In this document: positions 49,735 through 58,509 of the stretch, one piece after another | Layout of the letters: each line of letters begins with the position of its first letter | Position numbering within the stretch: the first letter of the stretch is position 1 | Assembly: GCF_030164465.1 (NCBI RefSeq) | Contig: NZ_JASNJE010000016.1 | Location: forward strand, 36,699 to 100,698 | Source: Sedimentitalea xiamensis | Lineage (GTDB): Bacteria; Pseudomonadota; Alphaproteobacteria; Rhodobacterales; Rhodobacteraceae | Reading direction: 5' to 3' | DNA: 64,000 bases | Notes under the pieces: generated by a model | Told to the model about the DNA's origin: nothing | The model's database searches: none | The model's input: the letters and a program-made list of their open reading frames with translations, nothing else | Translations under genes and position numbers: made by a program

Positions 49735-50249
49735 TGATCGACCGCGCCTTTTGCATCAAGATGGCGCAGTACAACGCCTGGCAGAACCGGCAGATTTACC
49801 GGACCCTGGACGGGCTGGATACCAAGGATCTGACGCGGGATCGCGGGGCGTTCTTCGGGTCGATCCTGGGCACGCTGAACCATCTGCTCTGGGGGGATCA
49901 GATGTGGATGGCGCGCCTTGACGGCGGCGCCGCCCCTCCGGGAGGGATCGCGGGCAGTCCGGCGCTTCACCCGACGCTGTCGGCCTGGAATGCCGCGCGG
50001 TTCCCATTGGACGGGCGAATCCGTCTGTGGGCAAAGTCGCTGCGCAACCTGGATCTGCAAGGCGATCTGACCTGGCATTCGGGCGCGACGGGCCGAACCG
50101 TCACCAGACCGAGAGGGCTGTGCGTGGTGCATATGTTCAACCACCAGACCCACCATCGCGGTCAGGTCCATGCGATGATGACCGCGGCGGGGATCGCCGG
50201 CGCGGTCAGCGACCTGGTTTTCATGCCGGAGGATGCGGGATGGCGTTGA
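49734..50249 (+). CDS. DinB-family putative metalloenzyme
   Basis: A 171-residue four-helix-bundle protein of the DinB/YfiT superfamily. The metal triad is visible: a histidine in GTLNHLLWGDQMW (about residue 56) and two in MFNHQTHHRGQVHAMM (about 138-142). DinB proteins often act as thiol-dependent transferases for bacillithiol, mycothiol or glutathione. It begins in the DUF1326 stop and ends 10 bases into the dmdA remnant. So three cysteine/histidine-rich proteins are cotranscribed here. Confidence 0.85.
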   Translation: MIDRAFCIKMAQYNAWQNRQIYRTLDGLDTKDLTRDRGAFFGSILGTLNHLLWGDQMWMARLDGGAAPPGGIAGSPALHPTLSAWNAARFPLDGRIRLWAKSLRNLDLQGDLTWHSGATGRTVTRPRGLCVVHMFNHQTHHRGQVHAMMTAAGIAGAVSDLVFMPEDAGWR

Positions 50250-50530
50250 TCTCTCCGTCGCGGAGGTTGCGGGGCACAGCTTTCCCGGACGGGGTCGAAG
50301 CTGCGGGCCTGTCCGCCGACACGGTCTGCAAGCGGATGCCGCTGCCGACTGTTGTCGACTGCATCCGGGCCGGTTTCCGGTACCTGAAGGACCATATGCG
50401 GGTCCAGGTCGGTTCTGCGACGGGGCCACGGCGGCTGTCGGCATGGTGCGGACGGCTTATTGGGATCCGGGCGCGGAGCTTGAGATCCGGATGAACGGAA
50501 AAGCCGCGTGGTTGCGGTTCAGAGATATTC
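50240..50530 (+). pseudogene. dmdA: Deleted remnant of dmdA (DMSP demethylase)
   Basis: The frame from ATG 50240 reads MALISPSRRLRGTAFPDGVE then AAGLSADTVCKRMPLPTVV and FRYLKDHM. This aligns with the conserved DmdA N-terminus (SRRLRRTPF, VEAAG, TVYNHMLLPTVF). Just after, in another frame, VGMVRTAYWDPGAELEIRM (about 50440-50500) matches the C-terminal end of DmdA/GcvT-type proteins. About 300 central codons are missing and the ends are out of frame, with a stop at 50494. Residues such as TVCKR (normally TVYNH) are already altered. In roseobacters dmdA normally sits directly upstream of acuI, exactly as here, which supports the identity. Confidence 0.75.
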
Positions 50531-50620
50531 TGGCTTTAGGCGCTTTTGGCGAGGGTCGGCGGCGCGAGTATTTGGGCAAAGATGAAGCAGGGCGGATGCG
50601 CCCGGGAAGGAGAGATGATC

Positions 50621-51613
50621 ATGTTCAATGCATTGGTGGTTCGCAAGGACGAAGACAGCGGAAAGACAACCGGGGCGGTCGAGCAGATGGGCCTCGATGA
50701 CCTGCCGCATGGCGAGGTGACGGTGGCGGTCGACTATTCGACGGTGAACTACAAGGACGGTCTGTGCATCGGCCCCGGAGGCGGTCTGGTGCGCAAGTAT
50801 CCGCATGTTCCGGGGATCGATTTCGCGGGCACGGTCGAGGAGTCCGAAGACCCGAGATACAAGGCCGGCGACAAGGTCGTGTTGACCGGCTGGCGCGTGG
50901 GCGAAGCGCATTGGGGCGGATATTCCCAAAAGGCGCGGGTGCGCGCGGACTGGCTGGTGCCCTTGCCTTCCGGACTGGACACGCGGTCGGCGATGGCGGT
51001 CGGCACGGCCGGGTTAACCGCCATGCTGGCGGTGATGGCGCTGGAGGACCACGGGCTCGAACCGGGCCATGGCCCGGTTCTGGTCACCGGTGCTGCCGGC
51101 GGAGTCGGCTCGGTGGCGACGGCGGTCCTTGCGCATCTCGGCCATGAGGTCGCCGGCGTGACCGGGCGTCCGGAAACCGCGGACTACCTGCGCGACCTGG
51201 GCGCGAGCCGGATCGTCGCGCGCGAAGAGATCAACGAAACGGTGAAACGCCCGTTGGAGGGCGAAACCTGGGCCGGTTGCGTGGACGCGGTCGGTGGCGC
51301 GATGCTGGCCCGCGTCCTGGGGCAGATGAAATACGGCGCCTCGGTGGCGGCTGTGGGTCTGGCCGGTGGCGCCGCCCTGCCTGCGACGGTGATCCCGTTC
51401 CTTCTGCGGGGTGTCAACCTGCTCGGAATCGACAGCGTCATGCAGCCCTATGACAACCGGTTGCGGGCCTGGCAACGCATCGCCAGCGACCTTCCGATGG
51501 ACAAGCTGGAAGCGATGGTTCAGCCCGCGACGCTGACCGATCTGCCGGGCCTCGGGGCCGACATTCTCAAGGGCCGTGTCAAGGGGCGTGTCGTGGTGGA
51601 CGTGAACGCCTGA
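50621..51613 (+). CDS. acuI: Acryloyl-CoA reductase AcuI
   Basis: A zinc-free medium-chain reductase of 330 residues that turns toxic acryloyl-CoA into propionyl-CoA using NADPH. The opening MFNALVVRKDEDSGKTTGAV, the ADWLVPLPSGLDTRSAMAVG segment and the nucleotide loop VTGAAGGVGSVATAVLAHLG match AcuI/YhdH proteins. ATG 50621 is nine bases after AAGGAG. It follows the dmdA remnant, the usual dmdA-acuI order. With dmdA gone it may serve acrylate from DMSP cleavage or other 3-carbon CoA esters. A hairpin at 51645 may end the transcript. Confidence 0.92.
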   Translation: MFNALVVRKDEDSGKTTGAVEQMGLDDLPHGEVTVAVDYSTVNYKDGLCIGPGGGLVRKYPHVPGIDFAGTVEESEDPRYKAGDKVVLTGWRVGEAHWGGYSQKARVRADWLVPLPSGLDTRSAMAVGTAGLTAMLAVMALEDHGLEPGHGPVLVTGAAGGVGSVATAVLAHLGHEVAGVTGRPETADYLRDLGASRIVAREEINETVKRPLEGETWAGCVDAVGGAMLARVLGQMKYGASVAAVGLAGGAALPATVIPFLLRGVNLLGIDSVMQPYDNRLRAWQRIASDLPMDKLEAMVQPATLTDLPGLGADILKGRVKGRVVVDVNA

Positions 51614-51644
51614 CACGCGCCGGCAGCGCCGGAAAGACCTTCGG

Positions 51645-51666
51645 CGGCACCCTCTGTCCGGTGCCG
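51645..51666 (+). terminator. Weak hairpin after acuI
   Basis: CGGCACC, eight bases, GGTGCCG: a 7-bp perfect stem 32 bases after the acuI stop, with no T-run. Possible terminator. Confidence 0.35.
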
Positions 51667-51850
51667 TCGTTGGTCGCGACCGAAGCGTGAACCGTCGCGC
51701 TTGGTTGCGTTCCTCCCGATTGTGACGTTACGTTACCGGTATGAAGCCAATCCGTCGGGTTGGCTGCGCGCGGTCCAGGAACCGGGCGCCCAGGCCTGCA
51801 CGTTGCGTTGTTTTGCAACGGCTTGGCATTGGCAAAAGGAGGAATAGCCC

Positions 51851-52279
51851 GTGTTCACCAAAATCATGGTGCCAGTCGATCTGGTCCATGCGGCCCGTTT
51901 GCGGCGCGCGCTGGATGTGGCGGCCGATCTTGGCCGTCATTACGGCGCGGACGTCTGTTATGTCGCTGTCACGGCGCCGACGCCCGGACCGACCGCGCAC
52001 AATCCGCAGGAATTCGCGGCCAAGCTGGAGGCGTTCGCGCAGGGCGAGGGCGCGGCGCATGGCCTGTCGGTGTCGTCCCACGCCATGATCAGCCACGATC
52101 CGGCCGTCGACCTGGACGACACCCTGCTCAAGGCTCGCAAGGAGACCGGGGCCGACCTCGTGGTGATGGCGAGCCATGTGCCGGGGATCGGCGAGTTTCT
52201 GGTTCCATCCCATGGCGGCAAGATGGCCCGGCATGCCGGTGTCTCCGTCATGGTCGTTCGCGAGGACGAAGCACAATAA
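51851..52279 (+). CDS. Universal stress protein
   Basis: A 142-residue UspA-fold protein starting MFTKIMVPVDLVHAARLRRA, with ADLVVMASHVPGIGEF and the C-terminal HAGVSVMVVRED strand. The ATP loop at GxxGxxx(9)GS is partly replaced (PGIGEFLVPSHGGK), so ATP binding is uncertain. It uses a GTG start with a good AGGAGG site. The BCCT carrier gene follows 36 bases later, so a joint stress or osmotic role is likely. Confidence 0.85.
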   Translation: MFTKIMVPVDLVHAARLRRALDVAADLGRHYGADVCYVAVTAPTPGPTAHNPQEFAAKLEAFAQGEGAAHGLSVSSHAMISHDPAVDLDDTLLKARKETGADLVVMASHVPGIGEFLVPSHGGKMARHAGVSVMVVREDEAQ

Positions 52280-52315
52280 CCGCAGCAAGCGGATCGAAAC
52301 CAACAGGAGGTCGAA

Positions 52316-53950
52316 ATGACCGACGACACTACCAATCAGGGGATACCCGAACCCGAGGGCGCTTCGGACATCATCGAGACGGATTACGAGATCGGACAGG
52401 ACAATGTCGAGGGCAGCGTCGGCCCGTTCGGTTTCGACATCCACAACCCGGTCTTTCTTGTGTCGGGCCTGTCCATCGTCGCCTTTGTTTTCTATGCGTT
52501 GGCCTTGCCGGAACAATCCGCCACGCTGTTCGGCTGGTTGCGACCGGCGGTCACATCCAGTTTCGATTGGTTCTTCCTGCTGTCGGCGGATTTTTTCGTC
52601 CTGTTCTGCCTGTTCCTGATCGTGTCGCCCTGGGGATCGGTCCGGCTTGGCGGGCAGGAGGCGACGCCGGACTATTCCTACATCGGCTGGTTCGCGATGT
52701 TGTTCGCTGCGGGCATGGGGATCGGTCTGATGTTCTACGGCGTCAGCGAACCGATGAGCCATTTCTCGACCTCCTTCGGGGGCACTGCCATGGAGGGCGG
52801 CGCGCGAACCGACTGGGCGCCTCTGGGCGCTGCCGCCGGGGACGAGGCTGAATCCGTGCGGCTTGGCATGGCGGCGACGATCTTTCACTGGGGCCTGCAT
52901 CCTTGGGCGATCTACGCCATCGTGGCGCTGGCGCTGGCCTTGTTCACTTATAACAAGGGCTTGCCCCTGACGATCCGGTCCGCCTTCTATCCGATATTCG
53001 GGGAACGGGTGTGGGGCTGGACCGGGCATGTCATCGACACTCTGGCGGTGTTCGCCACCCTGTTCGGGCTCGCGACCTCTCTCGGCTTTGGGGCCACGCA
53101 GGCCAATGCGGGGCTGAACGAACTGTTCGGAATCCCGGTGGGTTCTTCCACCGAAGTCATCCTGATCACCGTGATCACTGCCGTCGCGCTGGTTTCGGTG
53201 GTGCGCGGCCTGGATGGCGGGGTCAAGGTGCTGTCCGAGATCAACATGGGAATGGCCTTCCTGCTGCTGATCTTCGTTTTGCTGGTCGGCCCGACCGTGG
53301 TCCTTCTGACCGGGTTCGGCGCGAGCCTTGTGGCCTATGTCGAATACCTGCCGGCCCTGTCCAACCCGTTCGGACGCGAGGATGTGAATTTCAGCCAGGG
53401 CTGGACGGCGTTCTACTGGGCCTGGTGGATCAGCTGGTCGCCCTTCGTCGGCATGTTCATCGCCCGCGTCAGCCGTGGCCGCACGGTGCGCGAGTTCGTG
53501 GTCTGCGTTCTGCTGATTCCGTCGCTGGTCTGCGTGCTCTGGATGAGCGTTTTTGGCGGCACGGCCATCCATCAGGTGATCGCGGACGGGTTCACCAGCG
53601 CCCAGGACGCGCCGCTGGAGCTCAAGCTGTTCAAGATGCTCGGCGAGCTGCCCCTGGCGTCGATCACGTCCTTTGTCGGGATCATCCTGGTGGTGGTGTT
53701 CTTCGTCACCTCATCGGATTCAGGGTCGCTGGTGATCGACACGATCACGGCGGGCGGCAAGGTCGACGCCCCGGTGCCGCAGCGGGTGTTCTGGTGCGTC
53801 TTCGAAGGCGCCGTGGCCATCGTGCTCTTGCTGGGCGGCGGATTGGCGGCGTTGCAGGCCATGGTCATTTCGACCGGGTTGCCGTTCACGCTTGTTCTGT
53901 TGCTGATGTGTTGGGCGATTTTCAAGGGCTTGCAGACAGAGGCGCGTTGA
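52316..53950 (+). CDS. BCCT-family betaine/DMSP carrier
   Basis: A 544-residue secondary transporter with 12 helices. The family signature YWAWWISWSPFVGMFIARVS is in TM8, and the substrate and sodium-related stretch GMGIGLMFYGVSEPMSHF is in TM3. Members import glycine betaine, carnitine, choline or DMSP using sodium or proton gradients. The acuI/dmdA remnant context makes DMSP or betaine the best guesses. AGGAGG precedes ATG 52316. A perfect 13-bp terminator follows the gene. Confidence 0.93.
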   Translation: MTDDTTNQGIPEPEGASDIIETDYEIGQDNVEGSVGPFGFDIHNPVFLVSGLSIVAFVFYALALPEQSATLFGWLRPAVTSSFDWFFLLSADFFVLFCLFLIVSPWGSVRLGGQEATPDYSYIGWFAMLFAAGMGIGLMFYGVSEPMSHFSTSFGGTAMEGGARTDWAPLGAAAGDEAESVRLGMAATIFHWGLHPWAIYAIVALALALFTYNKGLPLTIRSAFYPIFGERVWGWTGHVIDTLAVFATLFGLATSLGFGATQANAGLNELFGIPVGSSTEVILITVITAVALVSVVRGLDGGVKVLSEINMGMAFLLLIFVLLVGPTVVLLTGFGASLVAYVEYLPALSNPFGREDVNFSQGWTAFYWAWWISWSPFVGMFIARVSRGRTVREFVVCVLLIPSLVCVLWMSVFGGTAIHQVIADGFTSAQDAPLELKLFKMLGELPLASITSFVGIILVVVFFVTSSDSGSLVIDTITAGGKVDAPVPQRVFWCVFEGAVAIVLLLGGGLAALQAMVISTGLPFTLVLLLMCWAIFKGLQTEAR

Positions 53951-53998
53951 ACCCGCCATTCCCGGCTTGAAACCGGGGCGATCTTGACCAAAGAATGC

Positions 53999-54028
53999 AC
54001 AGGCCCCGGCGATACCGCCGGGGCCTGT
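53999..54028 (+). terminator. Intrinsic terminator after BCCT gene
   Basis: ACAGGCCCCGGCG-ATAC-CGCCGGGGCCTGT: a perfect 13-bp stem with a four-base loop, followed by TGAATATT. It lies 49 bases after the stop. The aminotransferase gene starts 19 bases later. Confidence 0.8.
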
Positions 54029-54046
54029 TGAATATTGGGGGTATCG

Positions 54047-55279
54047 ATGGCGGCAACCCGTCTGGATGTGGATTTCGTGCGCGCGCAGTTCCCGGCCTTT
54101 GCAGAGCCGTCCTTGCAGGGGCAGGCGTTTTTCGAGAACGCGGGAGGGTCCTATACCTGCCGGCCGGTGATCGACCGGCTGACGCGATACTATACGCAAC
54201 GCAAGGTCCAGCCCTATGGCCCTTACGCCGCAAGCCGGCTGGCGGGGGAGGAGATGGACGAGGCCCGCACCCGCATCGCGGCGCTTCTTGGCGTGGAAAC
54301 GGAAGAGCTGAGCTTCGGGCCGAGCACCTCGCAGAACACCTATGTCCTTGCGCAGGCCTTTGGCCAGTGGATGCAGCCGGGGGAGGCCATCGTTGTCACC
54401 AACCAGGATCACGAGGCCAATACCGGGCCGTGGCGGCGACTGGCGGAGAAAGGCATCGAGATCCGGGAATGGCGGATAGATCCGGACACCGGGCATCTCG
54501 ACACCGGCGATCTTGAGAACCTTCTGGACGAATCCGTCAGGCTGGTCTGTTTTCCGCACTGTTCCAACGTGGTGGGGGAAATCAACCCGGTGACGGAAAT
54601 CACCGCGATGGCCCATGCGGCGGGGGCTTTCGTCTGCGTCGACGGGGTGTCCTATGCGCCGCACGGGTTCCCCAATGTCGGACGGCTCGGACCCGATATC
54701 TACCTGTTCTCGGCCTACAAGACCTATGGCCCGCATCAGGGCCTGATGGTAATCCGGAAATCGCTTGGGGATCTGCTGCCCAATCAGGGGCATTTCTTCA
54801 ACGGCGGCACGCTCTACAAAAGGTTCACGCCCGCCGGACCGGATCATGCGCAGATCGCCGCGAGCGCCGGCATGGCGGATTATGTTGATGCGCTCTGCGA
54901 TCATCACGGCGGCCCCGAGGGCAAGGAGTCCGATCGCGGCATGTTCGTGCATGACCTGATGCGCGCCCATGAGGCGGCGCTGCTGCAACCGCTTCTGGAT
55001 GCGGTCAGGGACCGCAATGCCGTGCGCCTGATCGGCCCGTCCGACGCGACGCGGCGGGCGCCGACAGTCGCCCTGTCGCTTGGCCGCAATGCCGGCGACG
55101 TCGCGGCTGACCTGGCGAGGGACGGCATCATGGCGGGCGGCGGCGATTTCTACGCCGGGCGACCGCTTGCGGCGATGGGCGTCGATCCCGTACTCGGCGT
55201 CTTGCGGCTGAGTTTCACCCATTACACAAGCAGGGCGGAAATCGATCAACTTTTGAATGCATTGGACCGCGTTCTTTAA
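54047..55279 (+). CDS. Class V aminotransferase / cysteine desulfurase-like protein
   Basis: A 410-residue PLP enzyme of the aminotransferase class V fold. The PLP lysine lies in YLFSAYKTYGPHQGLM (about residue 228), the phosphate-binding motif is FGPSTSQNTYVLAQAF near residue 90, and VCVDGVSYAPHGF precedes it. It resembles the cysteine desulfurase-like SufS/CsdA group, but the key cysteine in the SufS loop is not obvious, so the substrate is open. ATG 54047 is preferred over the upstream TTG. It is followed 46 bases later by the photolyase gene. Confidence 0.85.
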   Translation: MAATRLDVDFVRAQFPAFAEPSLQGQAFFENAGGSYTCRPVIDRLTRYYTQRKVQPYGPYAASRLAGEEMDEARTRIAALLGVETEELSFGPSTSQNTYVLAQAFGQWMQPGEAIVVTNQDHEANTGPWRRLAEKGIEIREWRIDPDTGHLDTGDLENLLDESVRLVCFPHCSNVVGEINPVTEITAMAHAAGAFVCVDGVSYAPHGFPNVGRLGPDIYLFSAYKTYGPHQGLMVIRKSLGDLLPNQGHFFNGGTLYKRFTPAGPDHAQIAASAGMADYVDALCDHHGGPEGKESDRGMFVHDLMRAHEAALLQPLLDAVRDRNAVRLIGPSDATRRAPTVALSLGRNAGDVAADLARDGIMAGGGDFYAGRPLAAMGVDPVLGVLRLSFTHYTSRAEIDQLLNALDRVL

Positions 55280-55325
55280 TCCGTTCGGTCGACGCCTCCG
55301 TATCACCTGAAACGCGCGGGGACAT

Positions 55326-56765
55326 ATGAGCGGCACTTCACCTGTCCTGTTGTGGCTCAGGCGCGACCTGCGCCTGAGCGACCATCCGGCCTTGTCCGCC
55401 GCCTGCGGCGAGGGGTGTCCGGTCATCCCGGTCTTCATCCTCGACGATCTGGCGGACTCCCTGAAGGCGGCCCCGAAATGGCGGCTCGGTCTCGGGCTTC
55501 AAGCCTATGATGCCGCCCTGAAGGCGCGCGGCAGCCGTCTGATCCTGCGGCGCGGGCAGGCGCTGGACTGCCTGCGAGACCTGGTTTCGGAGACCGGAGC
55601 GACGGCGGTCTACTGGTCGCGGCTCTATGACCCGGAGTCGGTGGCGCGGGATGTCGGGGTCAAATCCGCGCTGAAAGAGCAGGGGATCAGGGCCAGGTCC
55701 TTTGGCGGGCACCTGATGTTCGAACCGTGGACAGTGCAAACCCGGACGGGCGGTTTCTACAAGGTCTTCACCCCGATGTGGAAGGCGGTCACGTCAATCG
55801 ACGTGGACCCGCCGATGCCGGAGCCGGGCTCCATCCCGGCACCGGAAAATTGGCCCGCGTCCGAAAACCTCGGGGACTGGGAGTTGCAAATGGGCATGAA
55901 CCGGGGCGCCGAAGTGGTGCGGCCGCATGTGCGTCTCGGCGAGGCGGCTGCCCTGGATCGGCTGGGCGATTTCACTGAGGACGGGATCGCTGAATATCGG
56001 GAGAAACGGGATTTCCCGGCAGAGGATGGAACCTCGGGATTGTCGGAGAACCTCAGTCTCGGGGAAATCAGCCCCCATCGCTGCTGGCACGCCGGACTGC
56101 GGGCGCGTCAGGACGGCAAGGCCGGAGCGGAAACCTTTCTCAAGGAACTGGTCTGGCGCGAATTCGCTTACCATCTCATGCACCACACGCCGCGCATTCT
56201 GACCGAGAACTGGAAGCCCGACTGGGATGCGTTTCCATGGTGCACCGACCCGGAAGACCCCAAAGTGCTGGCCTGGAAACAGGGGCGCACCGGTATCGAA
56301 TTCGTCGATGCCGCCATGCGCGAGCTTTACGTGACCGGACGGATGCACAACAGGGGCCGGATGATCGTCGCGAGCTACCTGACGAAACATCTGATGTGTC
56401 ACTGGAAGATCGGTCTGGACTGGTTCGCCGACACGCTGATCGACTGGGACCCGGCGAGCAATGCCATGGGCTGGCAGTGGTCGGCCGGATCGGGGCCGGA
56501 CGCCACGCCCTATTTCCGGGTGTTCAACCCGGTGACGCAGCTTGACAGGTTCGACCGCGGCTGCGGTTATGTCCGGCGCTGGATCGCCGAGGGGCAGAGC
56601 GATCCGTCAGAAACCGCGCTCAGCTATTTCGATGCGATCCCGCGGCACTGGGGCCTGTCTGCGTCCGATGCCTATCCGGAACCGGTCGTCACACCTGAAG
56701 ACGGTCGGGCGGCGGCGTTGAATGCCTATGAGAACAGGGACTTCCAACGAATTTTCAACACCTGA
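55326..56765 (+). CDS. phrB: Deoxyribodipyrimidine photolyase
   Basis: A light-driven repair enzyme for cyclobutane pyrimidine dimers, 479 residues. The antenna domain is N-terminal (VLLWLRRDLRLSDHPAL) and the FAD domain C-terminal, with GRMHNRGRMIVASYLTKHL and MGWQWSAGSGPDATPYFRVF, including conserved tryptophans for electron transfer. It belongs to the class I photolyase/cryptochrome group. The promoter region has no visible GTTC-N7-GTTC SOS box. Confidence 0.95.
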   Translation: MSGTSPVLLWLRRDLRLSDHPALSAACGEGCPVIPVFILDDLADSLKAAPKWRLGLGLQAYDAALKARGSRLILRRGQALDCLRDLVSETGATAVYWSRLYDPESVARDVGVKSALKEQGIRARSFGGHLMFEPWTVQTRTGGFYKVFTPMWKAVTSIDVDPPMPEPGSIPAPENWPASENLGDWELQMGMNRGAEVVRPHVRLGEAAALDRLGDFTEDGIAEYREKRDFPAEDGTSGLSENLSLGEISPHRCWHAGLRARQDGKAGAETFLKELVWREFAYHLMHHTPRILTENWKPDWDAFPWCTDPEDPKVLAWKQGRTGIEFVDAAMRELYVTGRMHNRGRMIVASYLTKHLMCHWKIGLDWFADTLIDWDPASNAMGWQWSAGSGPDATPYFRVFNPVTQLDRFDRGCGYVRRWIAEGQSDPSETALSYFDAIPRHWGLSASDAYPEPVVTPEDGRAAALNAYENRDFQRIFNT

Positions 56766-56823
56766 CTTGCCTGATCATTCCAGACAAATTAACCTTTTCC
56801 CGAAACCGCATGGGGGCACGCGG

Positions 56824-58032
56824 ATGATCCTGACGTCGACACAGGGGCAAAGCAACCTGCCCAGATATTTCGTGCAGGTGATGGAAATGCTCAAGCGGCT
56901 TGAACATGGCCGCCTGGACATTAAGCTGGATGACGGTCGAATATTCCGGGCCGAGGGCGGGAATCCCGGCCCGGTGGCGGAACTGGACGTGCACAATCCC
57001 GATCTTTTCGGACGCTTGATCCGGGAGGGCGATCTGGGGTTCTGCGACGCCTATCTGGACAACTGGTGGAGCACGCCGGACCTTCAGGCCTTCATGGACC
57101 TTGTGCATCAGGGCAACGAACCGATCTACGACGGTTTTCCGGGGATGAAGCTGGTCTGGGCCTACGAACAGTTGCGGTTCTGGCTGCAACGCAACAACCG
57201 CCGGCAGGCCAGGAAAAACATCTCGTATCACTACGATCTCGGCAATGATTTCTACCGGCTTTGGTTGGACGACACGATGACCTATTCGAGCGCCCTGTTC
57301 ACCACCGGGCAGGAAAGCCTCGAAGCGGCCCAGATCGCAAAATATGCGCACCTGGTCGATCAGATGGGCGTGCAGCCGGGCGACCATATTCTTGAAATAG
57401 GATGCGGCTGGGGCGGGTTCGCCGAATATGCGGCAAAGGAACGGGGATTGCGCGTCACCGGGCTGACCATCAGCGAGGAGCAGTTCAATTATGCCGTCCA
57501 GCGCATTGAAAACGCGGGACTAAAGAACATGGTGGATTTCAAGCTACAGGATTACCGGGACGAAACTGGAACCTATGACGGGATCGCCAGCATAGAAATG
57601 TTCGAAGCGGTGGGTGAAAAATACTGGCCGGTTTATTTCAGGACGGTGCGAGACCGTCTGAAGCCGGGCGGAAACGCGACGCTGCAGATCATCACGGTCG
57701 CCGACAGGCGTTGGGAGGTCTATAAGCGGGGGGTGGATTTCATCCAGAAATACATCTTTCCCGGCGGGATGCTGCCCTCGCCGACAGCCCTGTGCCAGCA
57801 GATCGAGAAGGCCGGTCTTGGTGTCGCCAAATCGGTCGAGTTCGGCGCCAGCTACGATCTGACCCTGCGCCGGTGGCACGAAACCTTCAACGACCGCTGG
57901 GACGAGATCGCGCAGCTCGGTTTTGATGATCGCTTCCGGCGGATGTGGAATTTCTACCTGACGGCCTGTGCCGCAGCCTTTGACAGTTCCAACACGGACG
58001 TGACACAGATAACGGTGACACGCCCAGCGTAG
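56824..58032 (+). CDS. cfa: Cyclopropane-fatty-acyl-phospholipid synthase family methyltransferase
   Basis: A 402-residue S-adenosylmethionine-dependent methyltransferase that modifies unsaturated acyl chains of membrane lipids. Key features are NISYHYDLGNDFYRLWLDDT near residue 135, the SAM-binding loop ILEIGCGWGGFAEYAAKE near 190, and YIFPGGMLPSP near 310, all conserved in Cfa. Products could be cyclopropane or methylated (for example 11-methyl) fatty acids. ATG 56824 is chosen; it follows the photolyase stop by 58 bases and lies 17 bases before trgA, so it may be cotranscribed with the tellurite genes. Confidence 0.88.
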   Translation: MILTSTQGQSNLPRYFVQVMEMLKRLEHGRLDIKLDDGRIFRAEGGNPGPVAELDVHNPDLFGRLIREGDLGFCDAYLDNWWSTPDLQAFMDLVHQGNEPIYDGFPGMKLVWAYEQLRFWLQRNNRRQARKNISYHYDLGNDFYRLWLDDTMTYSSALFTTGQESLEAAQIAKYAHLVDQMGVQPGDHILEIGCGWGGFAEYAAKERGLRVTGLTISEEQFNYAVQRIENAGLKNMVDFKLQDYRDETGTYDGIASIEMFEAVGEKYWPVYFRTVRDRLKPGGNATLQIITVADRRWEVYKRGVDFIQKYIFPGGMLPSPTALCQQIEKAGLGVAKSVEFGASYDLTLRRWHETFNDRWDEIAQLGFDDRFRRMWNFYLTACAAAFDSSNTDVTQITVTRPA

Positions 58033-58048
58033 GACCAGAAAAGACCCG

Positions 58049-58489
58049 ATGCCCAATGCAGCACGTCTCGTCGCCGCGGTCAGCCTCGCGCTGCTCGCCT
58101 TCATCCTGTCCGGACTTATCATGCCCCTGATGCCCGAAGGCACGGGATTCGGATATTTCAGCCATGTCAATGTTCTCCTGGGCTGTCTGGTCGGCTGGAT
58201 CGTCGTGGGCAAGCGGGCAGGGCGCGGAGTGACGCCGGGCATCAACAACGGGTTGACGGGGGTGGTGGCACTGCTGTTCTGGGGGCTGTTCGTGCAAGGC
58301 GTCTATGAAATGATGCGGCAGGCCATGCGGAACCGGTTCGACGGTCCGTTCGAGGCCGTTCTGGCGATTTTCGAGATCGCGGCGGACTATGCGATGATCC
58401 TGATCACGCCGACGATCATCGCCACGCTCGTGATCGGCGGCGTCCTGTCCGGGCTGGCGACGGAATTCGCCTGGCGCCGGTGGCGGTAG
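58049..58489 (+). CDS. trgA: TrgA family membrane protein
   Basis: A 146-residue protein with four hydrophobic helices matching TrgA, first linked to tellurite resistance in Rhodobacter sphaeroides. Its start MPNAARLVAAVSLALLAFIL and the segment GFGYFSHVNVLLGCLVGWIV are typical. The mechanism is unknown. The next genes are trgB and cysK, the same order as in R. sphaeroides. Confidence 0.85.
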   Translation: MPNAARLVAAVSLALLAFILSGLIMPLMPEGTGFGYFSHVNVLLGCLVGWIVVGKRAGRGVTPGINNGLTGVVALLFWGLFVQGVYEMMRQAMRNRFDGPFEAVLAIFEIAADYAMILITPTIIATLVIGGVLSGLATEFAWRRWR

Positions 58490-58509
58490 ACAGGCGCGGG
58501 GCAGGGGAA

